A DNA stretch of 64,000 nucleotides from Myoxocephalus aenaeus (GCA_038501785.1 JBAMJR010000262.1:186001-250000); one strand, 5' to 3'; positions 43,243-49,215 are shown, counted from the first letter of the stretch. Translations and numbers: made by a program. The notes: generated by a model not told the origin, from the letters alone.

Positions 43243-45685
43243 ATGCAGATTTGTTCAAAGTATGTACATTTGTACAGTATGGCAGTTAAAGATGTTTTTC
43301 TTCGCTTGTCATGTCAAATGTGTTCAACTGGAAGTAGAGCCCTGTTAGAACAGCTTACAGGAGTTGCACCACACAACGCAATGCAGAGTAAAACCCTCTC
43401 AACGGCTCCACTTTAACGCAGCGTGTCCACTGACTTATTAAGTATCGTGCAGCCTGTCGGACCTGACAGAAAGAATAATAATCAGTGTGTTACTCTCATT
43501 TCAGCCCCTACATTATCGGCACCATGAGCCAAGCCACGTCATCGGCCCCCAACCTGCAGCTTCATCACAACTTCAGGTAAACGGCTGCGCATATTAAAAA
43601 CCTGGCGGAAGCTTTTACCGTTTTGCGTGATATTGAACGGTCCTGATATACATGTTGGTTTGTGCTACCATCAGGTGGGTGCTGTGTGCCAACCACGTGG
43701 AGCCGGTGAAAGGCTTCCTCGGCCGCCACCTGAGGAGGAAGCTGATCGAGACGGAGATCGGCAGCCGAACGCGCAACATGGAGCTGGTGAGGATCATTGA
43801 CTGGATCCCGCGGGTTTGGCACCACCTCAACCGCTTCCTGGAGATGCACAGCTCCTCTGACGTCACCATCGGTAAAGAGAAAGATGCACGATTGCGGAAA
43901 GATCCTTTATTTAAATGCCAAATGTGTAGAAACAAGCAGTGTCTTACCTTCCTGCTCTGTGGCGTGCAGGACCTCGTCTCTTCTTGTCCTGTCCCATGGA
44001 CGTGGAGGGATCTAGGGTTTGGTTCACTGACCTCTGGAACTACTCCATCATCCCCTACATGCTGGAGGCCGTACGGGAGGGACTGCAGGTAACAAATTAC
44101 ACTTTTTATTTCAGTTCTGGGGTGTTTTTTTTATGTTTTTAGCTGTAAGAATGAAACCAATTAATAAAGAAAACGTCCTGAGGGGACGTTTAAATTATCC
44201 AGCCGATTGAAGTGGAAGTGTAATGAGTCAGAGAATCATAAAACTGTTCAGACCTGCCCTCTCAGAAGACCGGGGTTGTGTTCATCAAAGTGAAATGGAT
44301 TCAATTTGTACTTTTAATCTGCATGTAATTAGCATCTGATTTAATTAGGCAGCAGCTAATTACCAGAATGCAACCTCTGAGTGGGAGTGAAGGGGAGCTC
44401 AGTTCAGTGGAGAAATATGCCTCATCGGCCTGGAAGAGAAATCAATGTAGAGACGCTACAATGGAAACACTTTTTATTCCTCCGAGACAGCTGTGGCCGG
44501 AGGGATTATGTTTTCAGGTTCTCAGTGTTTTTTTTAAACATGACTTTTTTATAACTTCACATACTATGTATTACCTTTATGACAGACTATACTATGTTTT
44601 TTGAATGACATGACTTTTTATGACTTACTCTACTATATTTTATGACATTTTTTGTGACTTACTATATGATGACTTTATGGCTGGAAGACATTTTGGACAG
44701 ACATGGATGTGAGCTACAACTTGACTGTTTGGCGCATACGACATTGAATGCTGCTTCAAAGTGTTGCCTGAACTTCAGACAAACTGCTCCTCCACGCCTC
44801 GGCCTTCTTGTGTGTTTCAGTGACTAGATTATGTGTTTCTCTGCAGCTCTACGGCCGCAGGGCTGCGTGGGAGGACCCTGCTGCCTGGGTGATTGACACC
44901 TACCCGTGGTCAGCCACGTCCACTCCGGCCGATTGGCCGCCGCTGCTGCAGCTCCGCCCAGAGGATGTGGGGTTCGACGGCTACTCTGCCCCGAGGGAAG
45001 GAGTCCGGAAAGAGCCGCTGCAGAGCGACAGCGACGCGGACCCACTGGTGAGCAACAATACACACGAAGAACAGAGTCGCCTTAGAAAGGGCAGTAATGC
45101 ACAAATATATAGTATCTAGTTCATGAGAATATGGAAGTTTATTCTTGACCTTGGAAACAGCATTATAACAAATAAGTGTGAACTTAATGTCCACTAGCAT
45201 TCCTTAGCCTCTTATAGAGATTTTTATTGAGAAAATAAGTACAAACAATCAAGGTCTCTTTACATGCCTCAATCAACAAATGCCTCCAGTTGAGAAAAAT
45301 CTAAATCAAACATAAAAATTATATAAATAAAAAAAACACAATACAAAATGTCTCAAATTAAGTTAAAGAGATCAAGTAAAGAGAACAGCTTTAACTACTG
45401 TAAGTGACTTACTTAAGTTTCAACTTTCGGCATTAGAGATTGAAAGATACTAAGTGGACCTTGAGTTAATGTTTTTTTTAACAGGACAGTCTTTGAAGGG
45501 AACAGGTGCTTCTTGTAAAGCTTGATCAGACTGACACATTGATTTGATTCTGGTGACAGATGAACATGCTGATGCGCCTGAAGGAGGCGGCGACGTCCTC
45601 GAGCCCGCAGAGCTACGACAGCGACTCTAACAGCAACAGCCACCATGACGACATCCTGGACACGTCGCTGGAGTCGACCCTGTGA
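1904..45685 (+). CDS. nav2: neuron navigator 2, 3' two thirds (30 exons)
   Basis: Spliced gene entering from the left edge. The joined exons (coordinates listed separately) give 4,828 nt in one open frame ending in TGA at 45683-45685. The 1,608 residues contain, in order: Ser-rich basic regions (1-785), a coiled coil (about 786-870), a Ser/Lys-rich linker, a second coiled coil (about 1003-1080), and a C-terminal AAA+ region with Walker A GPSGTGKT (1279-1286) and Walker B LVVILDN (1343-1349). The end SNSNSHHDDILD..LESTL is the navigator C-terminus. Known of the family: navigators (unc-53 homologues) are large cytoskeletal proteins acting at microtubule plus ends and in neurite outgrowth, with an N-terminal calponin-homology domain in NAV2 and NAV3; here that part lies upstream. 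Paralogue choice: NAV2-like exon sequences plus convergent dbx1, as in human. Which teleost duplicate it is cannot be decided. Confidence 0.95.
5060..5580. repeat. foldback element with long inverted arms
   Basis: Left arm about 5060-5242 and right arm about 5420-5580 are imperfect reverse complements. The inner 80 bases match best: agctcagaga…taccactttaat…ggctcc on the right, inverted on the left. The loop is about 180 bases. No transposase. It looks like an old foldback/MITE-type element. Confidence 0.65.
7345..7415. repeat. (GT)n microsatellite
   Basis: 71 bases of pure GT, preceded by a CTGGTCA tandem (about three copies) at 7320-7344. Confidence 0.98.
8161..8266. mobile_element. small MITE with perfect 20-bp inverted termini
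   Basis: CGTACTTTTCGGGTTACAAG at 8161-8180 is exactly inverted at 8247-8266. The element is about 106 bp and flanked on both sides by TATATA sequence. The termini resemble the CCGTATTTTTCGG-type ends of a widespread vertebrate DNA element (from memory); family not assigned. Confidence 0.75.
8536..8617. repeat. (GT)n microsatellite
   Basis: 82 bases of pure GT in the large nav2 intron. Confidence 0.98.
9540..9680. repeat. retroposon-like tail (CCGGAGTACCCGGAG)
   Basis: It contains ccggagtacccggagtaaac and gttaaccactgggcctctgt, close to the consensus tail of common fish non-LTR elements, with decay. Confidence 0.5.
9690..10165 (-). pseudogene. unidentified coding-like, frame-broken segment
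   Basis: Minus-strand frames are open for 67 codons (10127-9924; TTRVMTECNALQNRSQGEWV, then SHIKRLVSQTLEGLGVTKK) and overlap another frame of 125 codons (10161-9784). Base composition is higher in GC than the flanks. A continuous protein would need at least two frame shifts. I cannot name a family. It lies beside a retroposon tail, so it may be a retroelement body or a processed pseudogene. Confidence 0.25.
10240..10380. repeat. fish repeat with AGTAAAAGTAC-type motif
   Basis: Sequence such as gtagaagtactagtacaaca and taaagtaaaagtacatac matches a dispersed fish repeat known for taagtaaaagtac motifs. Family not assigned. Confidence 0.4.
16061..16259. repeat. (GT)n and (CA)n facing pair
   Basis: (GT) at 16061-16119 and (CA) at 16226-16259, separated by 106 unique bases; a further (CA) lies at 16330-16347. 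Confidence 0.95.
17017..17146 (+). CDS. nav2: nav2 exon 2
   Basis: Acceptor gtccag, donor gtagac. It encodes WDDSSSVSSGISDNIDTDD and a Ser-rich run ending NKQ, the most conserved stretch of the navigator mid-region. One base completes the split Ser; it ends in phase 0. It follows a 15-kb intron. Confidence 0.95.
17147..19214 (+). other. nav2: nav2 intron 2
   Basis: It holds the MITE at 17746-18207, a YY1-like site gcggccattgtggc (18585-18598), and a local tandem repeat of ccaaagaaatttcaagt (18798-18852). Otherwise nothing seen. Confidence 0.65.
17746..18207. mobile_element. MITE with TTAAAGG…AACTTTG termini
   Basis: Left end TTAAAGGGTAACTTTGTTAT and, inverted at 18184-18207, TTAAAGGCAAACTTTGGTAT. 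Internal phrase tttttcaacctggaccctgt is typical of a widespread teleost element. 462 bp, no ORF. Confidence 0.75.
19215..19533 (+). CDS. nav2: nav2 exon 3
   Basis: Acceptor ttcccag, donor gtaaca. It begins PVTDAEKHS and includes NPSDVSDESDK and GSWRRGM, both navigator hallmarks. Composition is Ser/Thr/Lys-rich, as for a disordered, phosphorylatable linker. It ends one base into a Gly codon. Confidence 0.95.
19686..20442 (+). CDS. nav2: nav2 exon 4 (largest coding exon)
   Basis: Acceptor tcctgcag, donor gtgagc; 757 nt. It encodes GKTDDVKVSEKGRRSPRAN through SSPTLRR. Conserved blocks are RSPSDAGRSSGDE, FGFKKQ, SATLGKMPKSG and LQYRSLPRPS. A local His/Ser/Thr-rich run around 19870-19925 comes from short in-frame tandem repeats (TCACACAGC). 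The exon starts with GTAAG directly after CAG (see findings). Confidence 0.95.
20443..21701 (+). other. nav2: nav2 intron 4
   Basis: A (CA) repeat at 20457-20482 begins 15 bases after the donor. A G-rich, quadruplex-prone tract lies at 20821-20860. Unique sequence at 20930-21010 and 21235-21320 looks like conserved noncoding DNA, with paired ATGAATATT and AATATTCAT at 21246-21254 and 21285-21293. Confidence 0.55.
21702..21921 (+). CDS. nav2: nav2 exon 5
   Basis: Acceptor tttccacag, donor gtgagc. It encodes LFGGKPCKQAPVTTAENMKN and a Gly/Ser-rich tail ending GSEQ. The first base completes Arg; it ends in phase 0. The open frame runs on into the intron for about 150 bases, but the conserved protein joins exon 6. 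Confidence 0.93.
22088..22215. repeat. retroposon tail with (ATAAG)n
   Basis: ataagataagataatccttt followed by tattagtcccgcagtgggta and ttgcaggattacagcagcat, a common teleost retroposon 3' end in inverted orientation. Confidence 0.6.
22687..23077. mobile_element. MITE with TTAAAGGGACAGTTCACCCC terminus
   Basis: The left end TTAAAGGGACAGTTCACCCC and the internal gacctgtagtgctatttatt are typical of a common fish MITE. The right end (…tacaggtaagagaaaaatac, then ccccttta) is the inverted match but lacks about 10 internal bases of the terminus. Confidence 0.75.
23706..23980 (+). CDS. nav2: nav2 exon 6
   Basis: Acceptor cccctacag, donor gtgagg. It encodes ASSPGSVYSSTGPSNSLTWG, then SVSSMHTSSESIDMSLGSGG and an end at TGMPE plus a split Ser. 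The NSLTWGT and SLHTSCESIDISLSSGG-like blocks are NAV2 hallmarks. Confidence 0.95.
24985..25050 (+). CDS. nav2: nav2 exon 7 (66 nt)
   Basis: Acceptor cttccatcag, donor gtaaac. It encodes (S)PLSSPSASPLFSRNTLPRKQD. Both ends are phase 2, so it can be skipped without a frame change. It shares the RNTLP[RK]K motif with exon 8. Confidence 0.94.
25723..25767 (+). CDS. nav2: nav2 exon 8 (45 nt)
   Basis: Acceptor ctctcccacag, donor gtactg. It encodes (S)GPHCGRNTLPKKGL plus a split Arg. It is a symmetric phase-2 cassette-size exon and is basic, like exon 7. Confidence 0.92.
26315..26475 (+). CDS. nav2: nav2 exon 9
   Basis: Acceptor cttcctgtag, donor gtacgc. It encodes YGPSPQLRGHEEARDWLRSHS and then SPSGTRFNFGQL. 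EDAKEWLRSHS and SPSGTRFNF are conserved in navigators. Confidence 0.95.
26695..26850. repeat. retroposon fragment (TTTATTGCCAGGAATGTTTA)
   Basis: gtttattgccaggaatgttt and ttcttggtggaaggtgcata match a dispersed fish retroposon end. It lies in intron 9. Confidence 0.5.
27055..27237 (+). CDS. nav2: nav2 exon 10
   Basis: Acceptor tttcccacag, donor gtaaga. It encodes (A)SSPTSAAQINLTGLRNNSL and ends in the near-invariant SLDEKTRTMSRSGSFRDGFEE. Confidence 0.95.
27238..30192 (+). other. nav2: nav2 intron 10
   Basis: It contains an (AT) run at 29042-29090 and an (ATT) run at 29542-29587. An AP-1/MARE-like gctgagtcatttgc lies in unique sequence at 29981-29994. No further exon. Confidence 0.6.
29042..29090. 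repeat. (AT)n microsatellite
   Basis: 49 bases of pure AT alternation preceded by a C run. Confidence 0.97.
30193..30245 (+). CDS. nav2: nav2 exon 11 (53 nt)
   Basis: Acceptor gtgtcttcag, donor gtgagt. It encodes (V)HGSSLSLVSSTSSIYST, near-identical to mammalian NAV2. The split Val is completed from exon 10. Confidence 0.93.
30512..30685. repeat. retroposon fragment (TATAGCCCAGAATCACAAAT)
   Basis: tatagcccagaatcacaaat, gtgctttacaatccgtacac and cggatccggaaaaactaccc are hallmarks of a widespread teleost LINE/SINE tail. It lies in intron 11. Confidence 0.6.
31606..31708. repeat. GT/GC alternating tract
   Basis: About 100 bases of alternating purine-pyrimidine (TGTGCG-type). Confidence 0.95.
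33186..33209 (+). CDS. nav2: nav2 exon 12 (24-nt microexon)
   Basis: Acceptor gtttttacag, donor gtgagt. The eight codons read NEEKSQSE and lead into exon 13 (IRKLRRELD). Phase 0 at both ends. The matching NAV2 segment in mammals is PEEKCQSE-like. Confidence 0.92.
33639..33713 (+). CDS. nav2: nav2 exon 13
   Basis: Acceptor catgtcctcag, donor gtaagt. It encodes IRKLRRELDCSQEKVSALTT plus QLSAN, the first turns of the conserved coiled coil (residues 786-810). Confidence 0.95.
33714..36081 (+). other. nav2: nav2 intron 13
   Basis: Mostly unremarkable AT-rich DNA with no recognisable repeat or gene. ORFs are short and lack conserved motifs. Confidence 0.6.
36082..36165 (+). CDS. nav2: nav2 exon 14
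   Basis: Acceptor tctcctgcag, donor gtaaaa followed by a long A run. It encodes AHLVAAFEQSLGNMTIRLKS and LTLTAEQK, continuing the coiled coil. Confidence 0.95.
36269..36392 (+). CDS. nav2: nav2 exon 15
   Basis: Acceptor ctctgtttag, donor gtacag. It encodes DSELNELRKTIELLKKQN, the end of coiled coil 1, then AAINGVINTPEL. Intron 14 is only 103 bases. Confidence 0.95.
36842..37160. repeat. retroposon fragment (TTCAAGATTCAAGA…)
   Basis: Starts with the tandem attcaagattcaagatatt, then attgtcatatgcacagagaa; a dispersed teleost repeat. It lies directly upstream of exon 16. Confidence 0.55.
37236..37420 (+). CDS. nav2: nav2 exon 16, with polyglutamine
   Basis: Acceptor ctcccctcag, donor gtaaga. 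After GSNGSP come eight CAG codons (37256-37279) and a further NQQ, then the conserved DLRIRRQHSSDSVSS and a lysine-rich end KNKKKNKKNW. As far as I recall, the Gln run is absent from mammalian NAV2. Confidence 0.95.
37598..37618 (+). CDS. nav2: candidate nav2 alternative microexon (21 nt)
   Basis: A 21-nt in-frame segment reads ASFTGEK. It is preceded by a pyrimidine-rich acceptor (gggttcctcccgtttag) and followed by gtgaat. Both ends would be phase 0, so it could be added between exon 16 (…KKNW) and VYE/LRSSF without a frame change. I do not recall a homologous sequence with certainty; this rests on splice-site pattern and position in a known microexon-rich part of navigators. Confidence 0.4.
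38414..38422 (+). CDS. nav2: nav2 exon 17: 9-nt microexon
   Basis: GTCTATGAG (Val-Tyr-Glu) lies between acceptor tcatgtggcag and donor gtaagg. Placed between exon 16 (…KNW) and exon 18 (LRSSFKQAF) it gives NWVYELRSSF, matching the navigator sequences WVYELRSSF (NAV1) and WVNELRSSF (NAV2) as I remember them. Phase 0 at both ends; probably a regulated neuronal cassette. Confidence 0.8.
40080..40252 (+). CDS. nav2: nav2 exon 18
   Basis: Acceptor ccacctgcag, donor gtatgt. It encodes LRSSFKQAFSKKKSPKSASS, then HSDIEEMTDSSLPSSPKLPH and NTHSNS plus a split Leu. The whole block is strongly conserved. Confidence 0.95.
40366..40519 (+). CDS. nav2: nav2 exon 19
   Basis: Acceptor gtgtgtacag, donor gtccgc (weak). 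It encodes LSECLDSEAETVMQLRSELR through DQLREAMNRMQ, the start of coiled coil 2. A 12-bp tandem duplication spans the donor (see findings). Confidence 0.94.
40786..40975 (+). CDS. nav2: nav2 exon 20
   Basis: Acceptor gtgtctgcag, donor gtacga. It begins VEIEKLKVENDRLKVENQ, the end of coiled coil 2, and continues with a Ser/Arg-rich part and LSQHSLNLTTSESTSL. It ends one base into an Asp codon. Confidence 0.95.
41274..41374 (+). CDS. nav2: nav2 exon 21
   Basis: Acceptor cctgtcag, donor gtgaga. It encodes (D)MLLDDTSGDGG, then RHVKMVVSLDEASKWAE. It leads into the globular C-terminal region. Confidence 0.94.
41493..41588 (+). CDS. nav2: nav2 exon 22
   Basis: Acceptor catcgcag, donor gtaaac. It encodes EGRPRQFLIGCIGVSGKTKW and DVLDGVVRRLFK. 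IGCIGVSGKTKWDVLDGVVRR is near-invariant in NAV1-3. GVSGKT resembles a P-loop but is not the AAA+ Walker A, which lies in exon 24. Confidence 0.96.
41852..42029 (+). CDS. nav2: nav2 exon 23
   Basis: Acceptor tctgacag, donor gtaccg. It encodes EYITHVDPVSQLGLSSDSV, then TPELLPCGYLVGDSNTINI and RLK, the conserved domain before the ATPase. Confidence 0.95.
42165..42400 (+). CDS. nav2: nav2 exon 24: AAA+ Walker A
   Basis: Acceptor gtgtccag, donor gtaaat. It encodes GVRSENVDSLVFDTLIPKP, then LLKEHRRVILSGPSGTGKTY. The nucleotide-binding P-loop GPSGTGKT is at 42275-42298 (residues 1279-1286). It ends FNVDHKSSK. Confidence 0.97.
42401..43007 (+). other. nav2: nav2 intron 24
   Basis: AT-rich, ending in a CT repeat (42948-43004) that doubles as an extended pyrimidine tract for exon 25. 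Confidence 0.7.
43008..43159 (+). CDS. nav2: nav2 exon 25: Walker B
   Basis: Acceptor ctctctgtag at the end of a long CT repeat; donor gtcagt followed within 10 bases by a (CA)36 repeat. It encodes ELRQYLSGLAEQ, then PLVVILDNLHHVSSLGEIFN. Walker B is LVVILDN (43074-43094), with Asn after the Asp as in other navigators, not the usual AAA+ Glu. It ends inside Cys1371. Confidence 0.96.
43169..43240. repeat. (CA)36 next to nav2 exon 25 donor
   Basis: 72 bases of pure CA beginning at intron position +10. Confidence 0.98.
43505..43576 (+). CDS. nav2: nav2 exon 26: sensor-1 strand
   Basis: Acceptor tcatttcag, donor gtaaac. It encodes PYIIGTMSQATSSAPNLQLH plus HNF and a split Arg. This is the strand after Walker B, where AAA+ proteins carry sensor 1. 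Confidence 0.96.
43675..43871 (+). CDS. nav2: nav2 exon 27
   Basis: Acceptor ctaccatcag, donor gtaaag. It encodes WVLCANHVEPVKGFLGRHLR, then IIDWIPRVWHHLNRFLE and SSSDVTI. It forms the C-terminal half of the ATPase module. Confidence 0.96.
43970..44088 (+). CDS. nav2: nav2 exon 28
   Basis: Acceptor ggcgtgcag, donor gtaaca. It encodes (G)PRLFLSCPMDVEGSRVWFT, then DLWNYSIIPYMLEAVREGLQ. Near-identical across navigators. Confidence 0.96.
44326..44362. promoter_or_regulatory. TAATTA homeodomain-site cluster in nav2 intron 28
   Basis: Three TAATTA cores at 44326-44331, 44342-44347 and 44357-44362, spaced 16 and 15 bases, lie in a moderately complex, non-repetitive stretch (44200-44400). TAATTA is a classical homeodomain target. 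Regulatory function is inference; conservation has not been tested. Confidence 0.35.
44535..44690. repeat. inverted-orientation copy of the GTCATAGTATA-type repeat
   Basis: In nav2 intron 28 the motif tgactttttatgac..actatact recurs several times. It is the reverse complement of the motif found at 49250-50900. Confidence 0.55.
44847..45047 (+). CDS. nav2: nav2 exon 29
   Basis: Acceptor tttctctgcag, donor gtgagc. It encodes LYGRRAAWEDPAAWVIDTYP, then WPPLLQLRPEDVGFDGYS and SDSDADPL. Confidence 0.96.
45048..45559 (+). other. nav2: nav2 intron 29
   Basis: AT-rich; the open frame of exon 29 runs about 70 bases into it. No other feature seen. Confidence 0.65.
45560..45685 (+). CDS. nav2: nav2 exon 30, C-terminus and stop
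   Basis: Acceptor ctggtgacag. It encodes MNMLMRLKEAATSSSPQSYD, SDSNSNSHHDDILDTSLEST and L, then TGA at 45683. This is the canonical navigator C-terminus. Confidence 0.96.
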   Translation: MNMLMRLKEAATSSSPQSYDSDSNSNSHHDDILDTSLESTL

Positions 45686-46394
45686 TGCGACACATGGGAT
45701 CGGTTTTCAGGAGGACCTTTTTTTTTTTTTTTTTATATCGGAACTGTGAGAACATCTTTCTTTAGAGTCAAATTTCACGACACAAAGTCCAGCCACCTTA
45801 ATTTGGGTGCAGGTAACCCAAATATTTAAGAGAAGAAAAGAAGACAGGTTCAAATTGCATTTCAGAAAACAGGGAACAAGTTTATACTACACTGCGCTGT
45901 TTAGTTTTTTCCTTTTTTTCACCGCTGTGGCCAGTGGCTCCTCTGTCAGGAGCCTGACTTCTACTTCAGACAGAAACAAAAAAAGCACACCGCCTGTCAC
46001 GGTTGGGGAGGCGTCATCATTAAAGTCATCAGCATATAGCAGCCAGCGGTCCTCCCATCAGGCTGAGGTCCTGCTGGTCCGGCCCAGCTGCAGTGCGTCC
46101 GAGCTGCCTGCAGATGGCGATACAGACGCTCATCTACCAGCCTCTGAGAACAATGATGAGGCTGCTTCTGCTGCCGGTTGGATGAACAGCCAGCAGCGTT
46201 CTGCTCGTCTTCCTCCTCTGTGGCTAAAGCTGCCTGTGTGGCTGCTGGAGGATAAATCAGGTCACGGTGAACGTTAAGTCCCACAGCAGGCCCACTCACA
46301 TCCCAAACTCTAGTCACGGTTTGATTTGATTCATGTGGTGTAGTAATAGGTCATGAAACAGATGTGAATCCACAAAAAGTAATTTGAGAGCACC

Positions 46395-46400
46395 AATAAA
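46395..46400 (+). promoter_or_regulatory. proximal poly(A) signal candidate
   Basis: Canonical AATAAA about 710 bases after the nav2 stop. A second AATAAA is at 46523-46528. Either could give a short UTR that excludes the hAT element. Confidence 0.4.
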
Positions 46401-46767
46401 AACAGCTCCGATCAGATGCACCTTTAATGTTTTTCAGTTAAATGTCTGCATTCAAAGCCCTTCGTGGACACAAACGAAAGAGAGCTGGCGTTTATAAATG
46501 CAAATCTGTGACATAAGCTAGTAATAAAGGAAGTTGGTTAAAACGGTACCAACATTGTATCACCACCAGAACAATGTGAAAGTCCTCAGTGGTTACATCC
46601 TGCCTGAGAAACGTCTGACAGACAGTAGTTCACTTGAAATGGAGCAGAGTAACATGAAATACATTACGTTTTATTGGCCAAACAAACAGCTGTAAACACA
46701 GACGCTAACATCTTTAATTTATTTTGCAAAGCAAGGACTAAATATAATTTACTAAATCCCTTTAGAG

Positions 46768-47714
46768 CAGTGGTTCTCAACTGGTCTGGCTCCAGGACCC
46801 ACTATCACCCCTGAATGACAAGCCGCGACCCAAATCGAGGAACAGTCTCAACTTCTTAAATGTATTGAATGAAAAGATGGTGCAGTTTGAACCTGAGAGA
46901 GTACAGAATATGTATGCTAACACAAAAACAAGTTTAATAACCAAAACGAGCAGCTGGTGGCGATGATAGAGAGGGAACTATTCCCTTTTACACTCAATTA
47001 GCTGCATTTTAATTAAAAAACTAAAACTGCATCTTCAGGACACGAGGTATTACAACATATATAACAATTCAGAATCTTCAGCTATTTTTAAACAGACTCA
47101 ACAGCTTTCATGCACAAACAGTCCAACAACTAAGAAGAAGTTTCAAAAAGACTGAAATGACCTAACTTTAACTGAGAACACACACTCACACTCACCGAAT
47201 CTATGACAAACACTTTACTGTGGAACACGTCACTGTGTTTAGGAGCAGCTTTTCCACTAACTCAAAATAAATTATTCAAAAGTATTCATATATACAACAT
47301 TAACTTCTCTTGTGATTACCTCATCAGTAAATACTGAAAAACATTGTGCTTTACAGAAAATTAAGCAGCACTCAATTCTCCTCCCAACCCCAGAGTTTTT
47401 TCCTGTCATGCAGGCAGCGCCATCAGTTGTCAATGTTATATTCAGTAGGCTGTTTAATTTAATTATCCTAAAAACCCAGAGTCTCCCCCATATCAGGATG
47501 GTTTGACCCAACCTGGCCCACGCTGCTGAAAACATGGAGGGACAAGTGCAAAACCAGTTGAAACCAGAGCCGGCAAAATAAACACTCCGCTGCATAAAAA
47601 GTCCTTTCAAAATAAAACCACAGGATGAAAAAATAGATTTTTTTATTTATTTTTTTCCCCCAGGCAAAGGCCTGCGACCCACTGAAAACGGGACCCACCA
47701 GTTGAGAATCACTG
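46768..47714. mobile_element. hAT-type element in nav2 3' UTR
   Basis: The ends are CAGTGGTTCTCAACTGGT and, inverted, the same 18 bases with one mismatch (ACCAGTTGAGAATCACTG at the right end). Both are flanked by the perfect 8-bp direct repeat CTTTAGAG (46760-46767 and 47715-47722). CAGTGGTTCTCAA-type ends and 8-bp target-site duplications are hallmarks of hAT transposons. Subterminal phrases about GACCCAC also recur near both ends. At 947 bp with only fragmentary ORFs it is non-autonomous. The related copy at 51908-51915 has a single CTTTAGAG and no insert. Confidence 0.9.
47272..47610 (-). pseudogene. possible hAT/ZBED transposase remnant
   Basis: A 112-codon minus-strand frame inside the hAT-type element contains TTDGAACMTGKNSG. 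It resembles the TDGA..MTGK.SG block of ZBED5-like hAT transposases. The rest shows no clear match by eye, and the frame has no proper start context. I infer a decayed internal fragment of the parent transposase; chance similarity over 14 residues is possible. Confidence 0.4.
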
Positions 47715-49215
47715 CTTTAGAGTCCTTGTTTTTCCAAAAAGACAAAGACGTAGGAAAGGGCACTAGCTGGGAAATAAACACTCACCATGGCTGGATTTAT
47801 CCTTTTACCACGTTTGGTCATACAATCCTTTTCCATCCGTGTTGTAACTTTCTGTAACTTCACAAGGCTCCACCGCTTCTCACACTGACTACTTAATAAT
47901 CCTTTGAGATCTCCATGCACATTGGGCCCCAACAGGCTGTTGTAGCACAAATCTCTCTTGGTGCTGGACTGAATTCAAACAATGCCTTACTCTTTTCTAA
48001 CAGACTATGTGCATTAGCAGATTTTTTTTACATGTTATTTGTCTAAACGGCTGTAAACGTAACAGGGCTCAGCATCGACTCCCTCGAGCGCCTCTCTGGA
48101 TGTCGAGGAGCGGCGTCGACCTCTCATCATATCAAACACCAACGCTGCGGGATTGAGACGCGAATGAGAAGCAGTACTTTGGGTTTCTAATTAAAGTGTA
48201 TGCATGTGTAACCTATGTGCTGTGAAGCTGGTGTAAATATTTGGACCACTGGCAAGAAAAGATAAATATATTGATGAGTTTCGGAAACGTTCTGCAGGTT
48301 GATCGGGTGAGGGAACTTTGAGACAACGTGTTGATTTTATACCTCATTCCCATCCTTTAGCTGTGCTTTCATCACGCTCAAAGTTCCGTTTTATGTGATT
48401 TGTGATGAACAAAACTGTCCTAACAAACATGTTCAACTAATTACGTGAAAACTAGTGTATATGCTGCTTTTGTTTATAGTGATATAATTAATCGGAGGTT
48501 AAAAAAGGTACTTGTGGTTGAATGATGTAAAAAAAGTTTGACATTTCTGTGGCTTAAATGTAAAGAATATTGTACTTTTTATTTTTTCTTTAAACATCCC
48601 AGCCTACCTTCTGGGAAGGGCAGGCGGTCGTTAAAAGCCGGAGGGGCCATGTCATCCAGCACGACGTCCACGGCTTTCAGTGTTTTAGTCACAGATCCTA
48701 TGCAACGTTCATTCTGCTCTCCAAATGGAAGCCAAACGCTGTCTGTCCCCCGCGTGGTTTTCAGCACTGCCCGAAACTTACAGCATGGAATACGATTTGT
48801 TAGAACGTTTCAGATTTTAACGCCATGTCCTTTGTCCATATGTATGTCCGTGTAGATGTTAGAGGCCCTCCTGCTATGGTACTTGTAAGCACAAAGAGAC
48901 TGAGTCGGTTTGTCTCGAGTAAAGTCTGCTCTAAGGTTTGGATGTTGTGAAAGCATTTGACCCATCTGTCAGTTTATTACTCAAACTCAATGAATGTTAA
49001 GCCTTCTTTGCTATGTACATTTTTTGTATGTAACATAACCTTGTAAATAGTTGATTATCTTGCAGAATTTTGATGACTTTTTCTAGCTGATTTGTTACAG
49101 TACTTGAAAAAGGAGTATTTTGTGTACAGTCGCTTTACATCAGAGCAGATTGATGCAGTTTGTCATCACTGGTCTGGCCAGGGCTTACTGTACTAGTCTT
49201 AAGTTATTGTGATTC

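Larger units (their letters stand above)
44089..44846 (+). other. nav2: nav2 intron 28
   Basis: Contains the TAATTA cluster and the inverted GTCATAGTATA-type repeat copy. Confidence 0.65.

Noticed and set aside
45807..46277. 156-codon ORF in the nav2 3' UTR
   Set aside because: It lies after the nav2 stop and has no recognisable domain. Although about 40 residues stay similar in the downstream copy (51060-51175), that copy soon meets a stop codon, so it is better explained by duplication of noncoding DNA.
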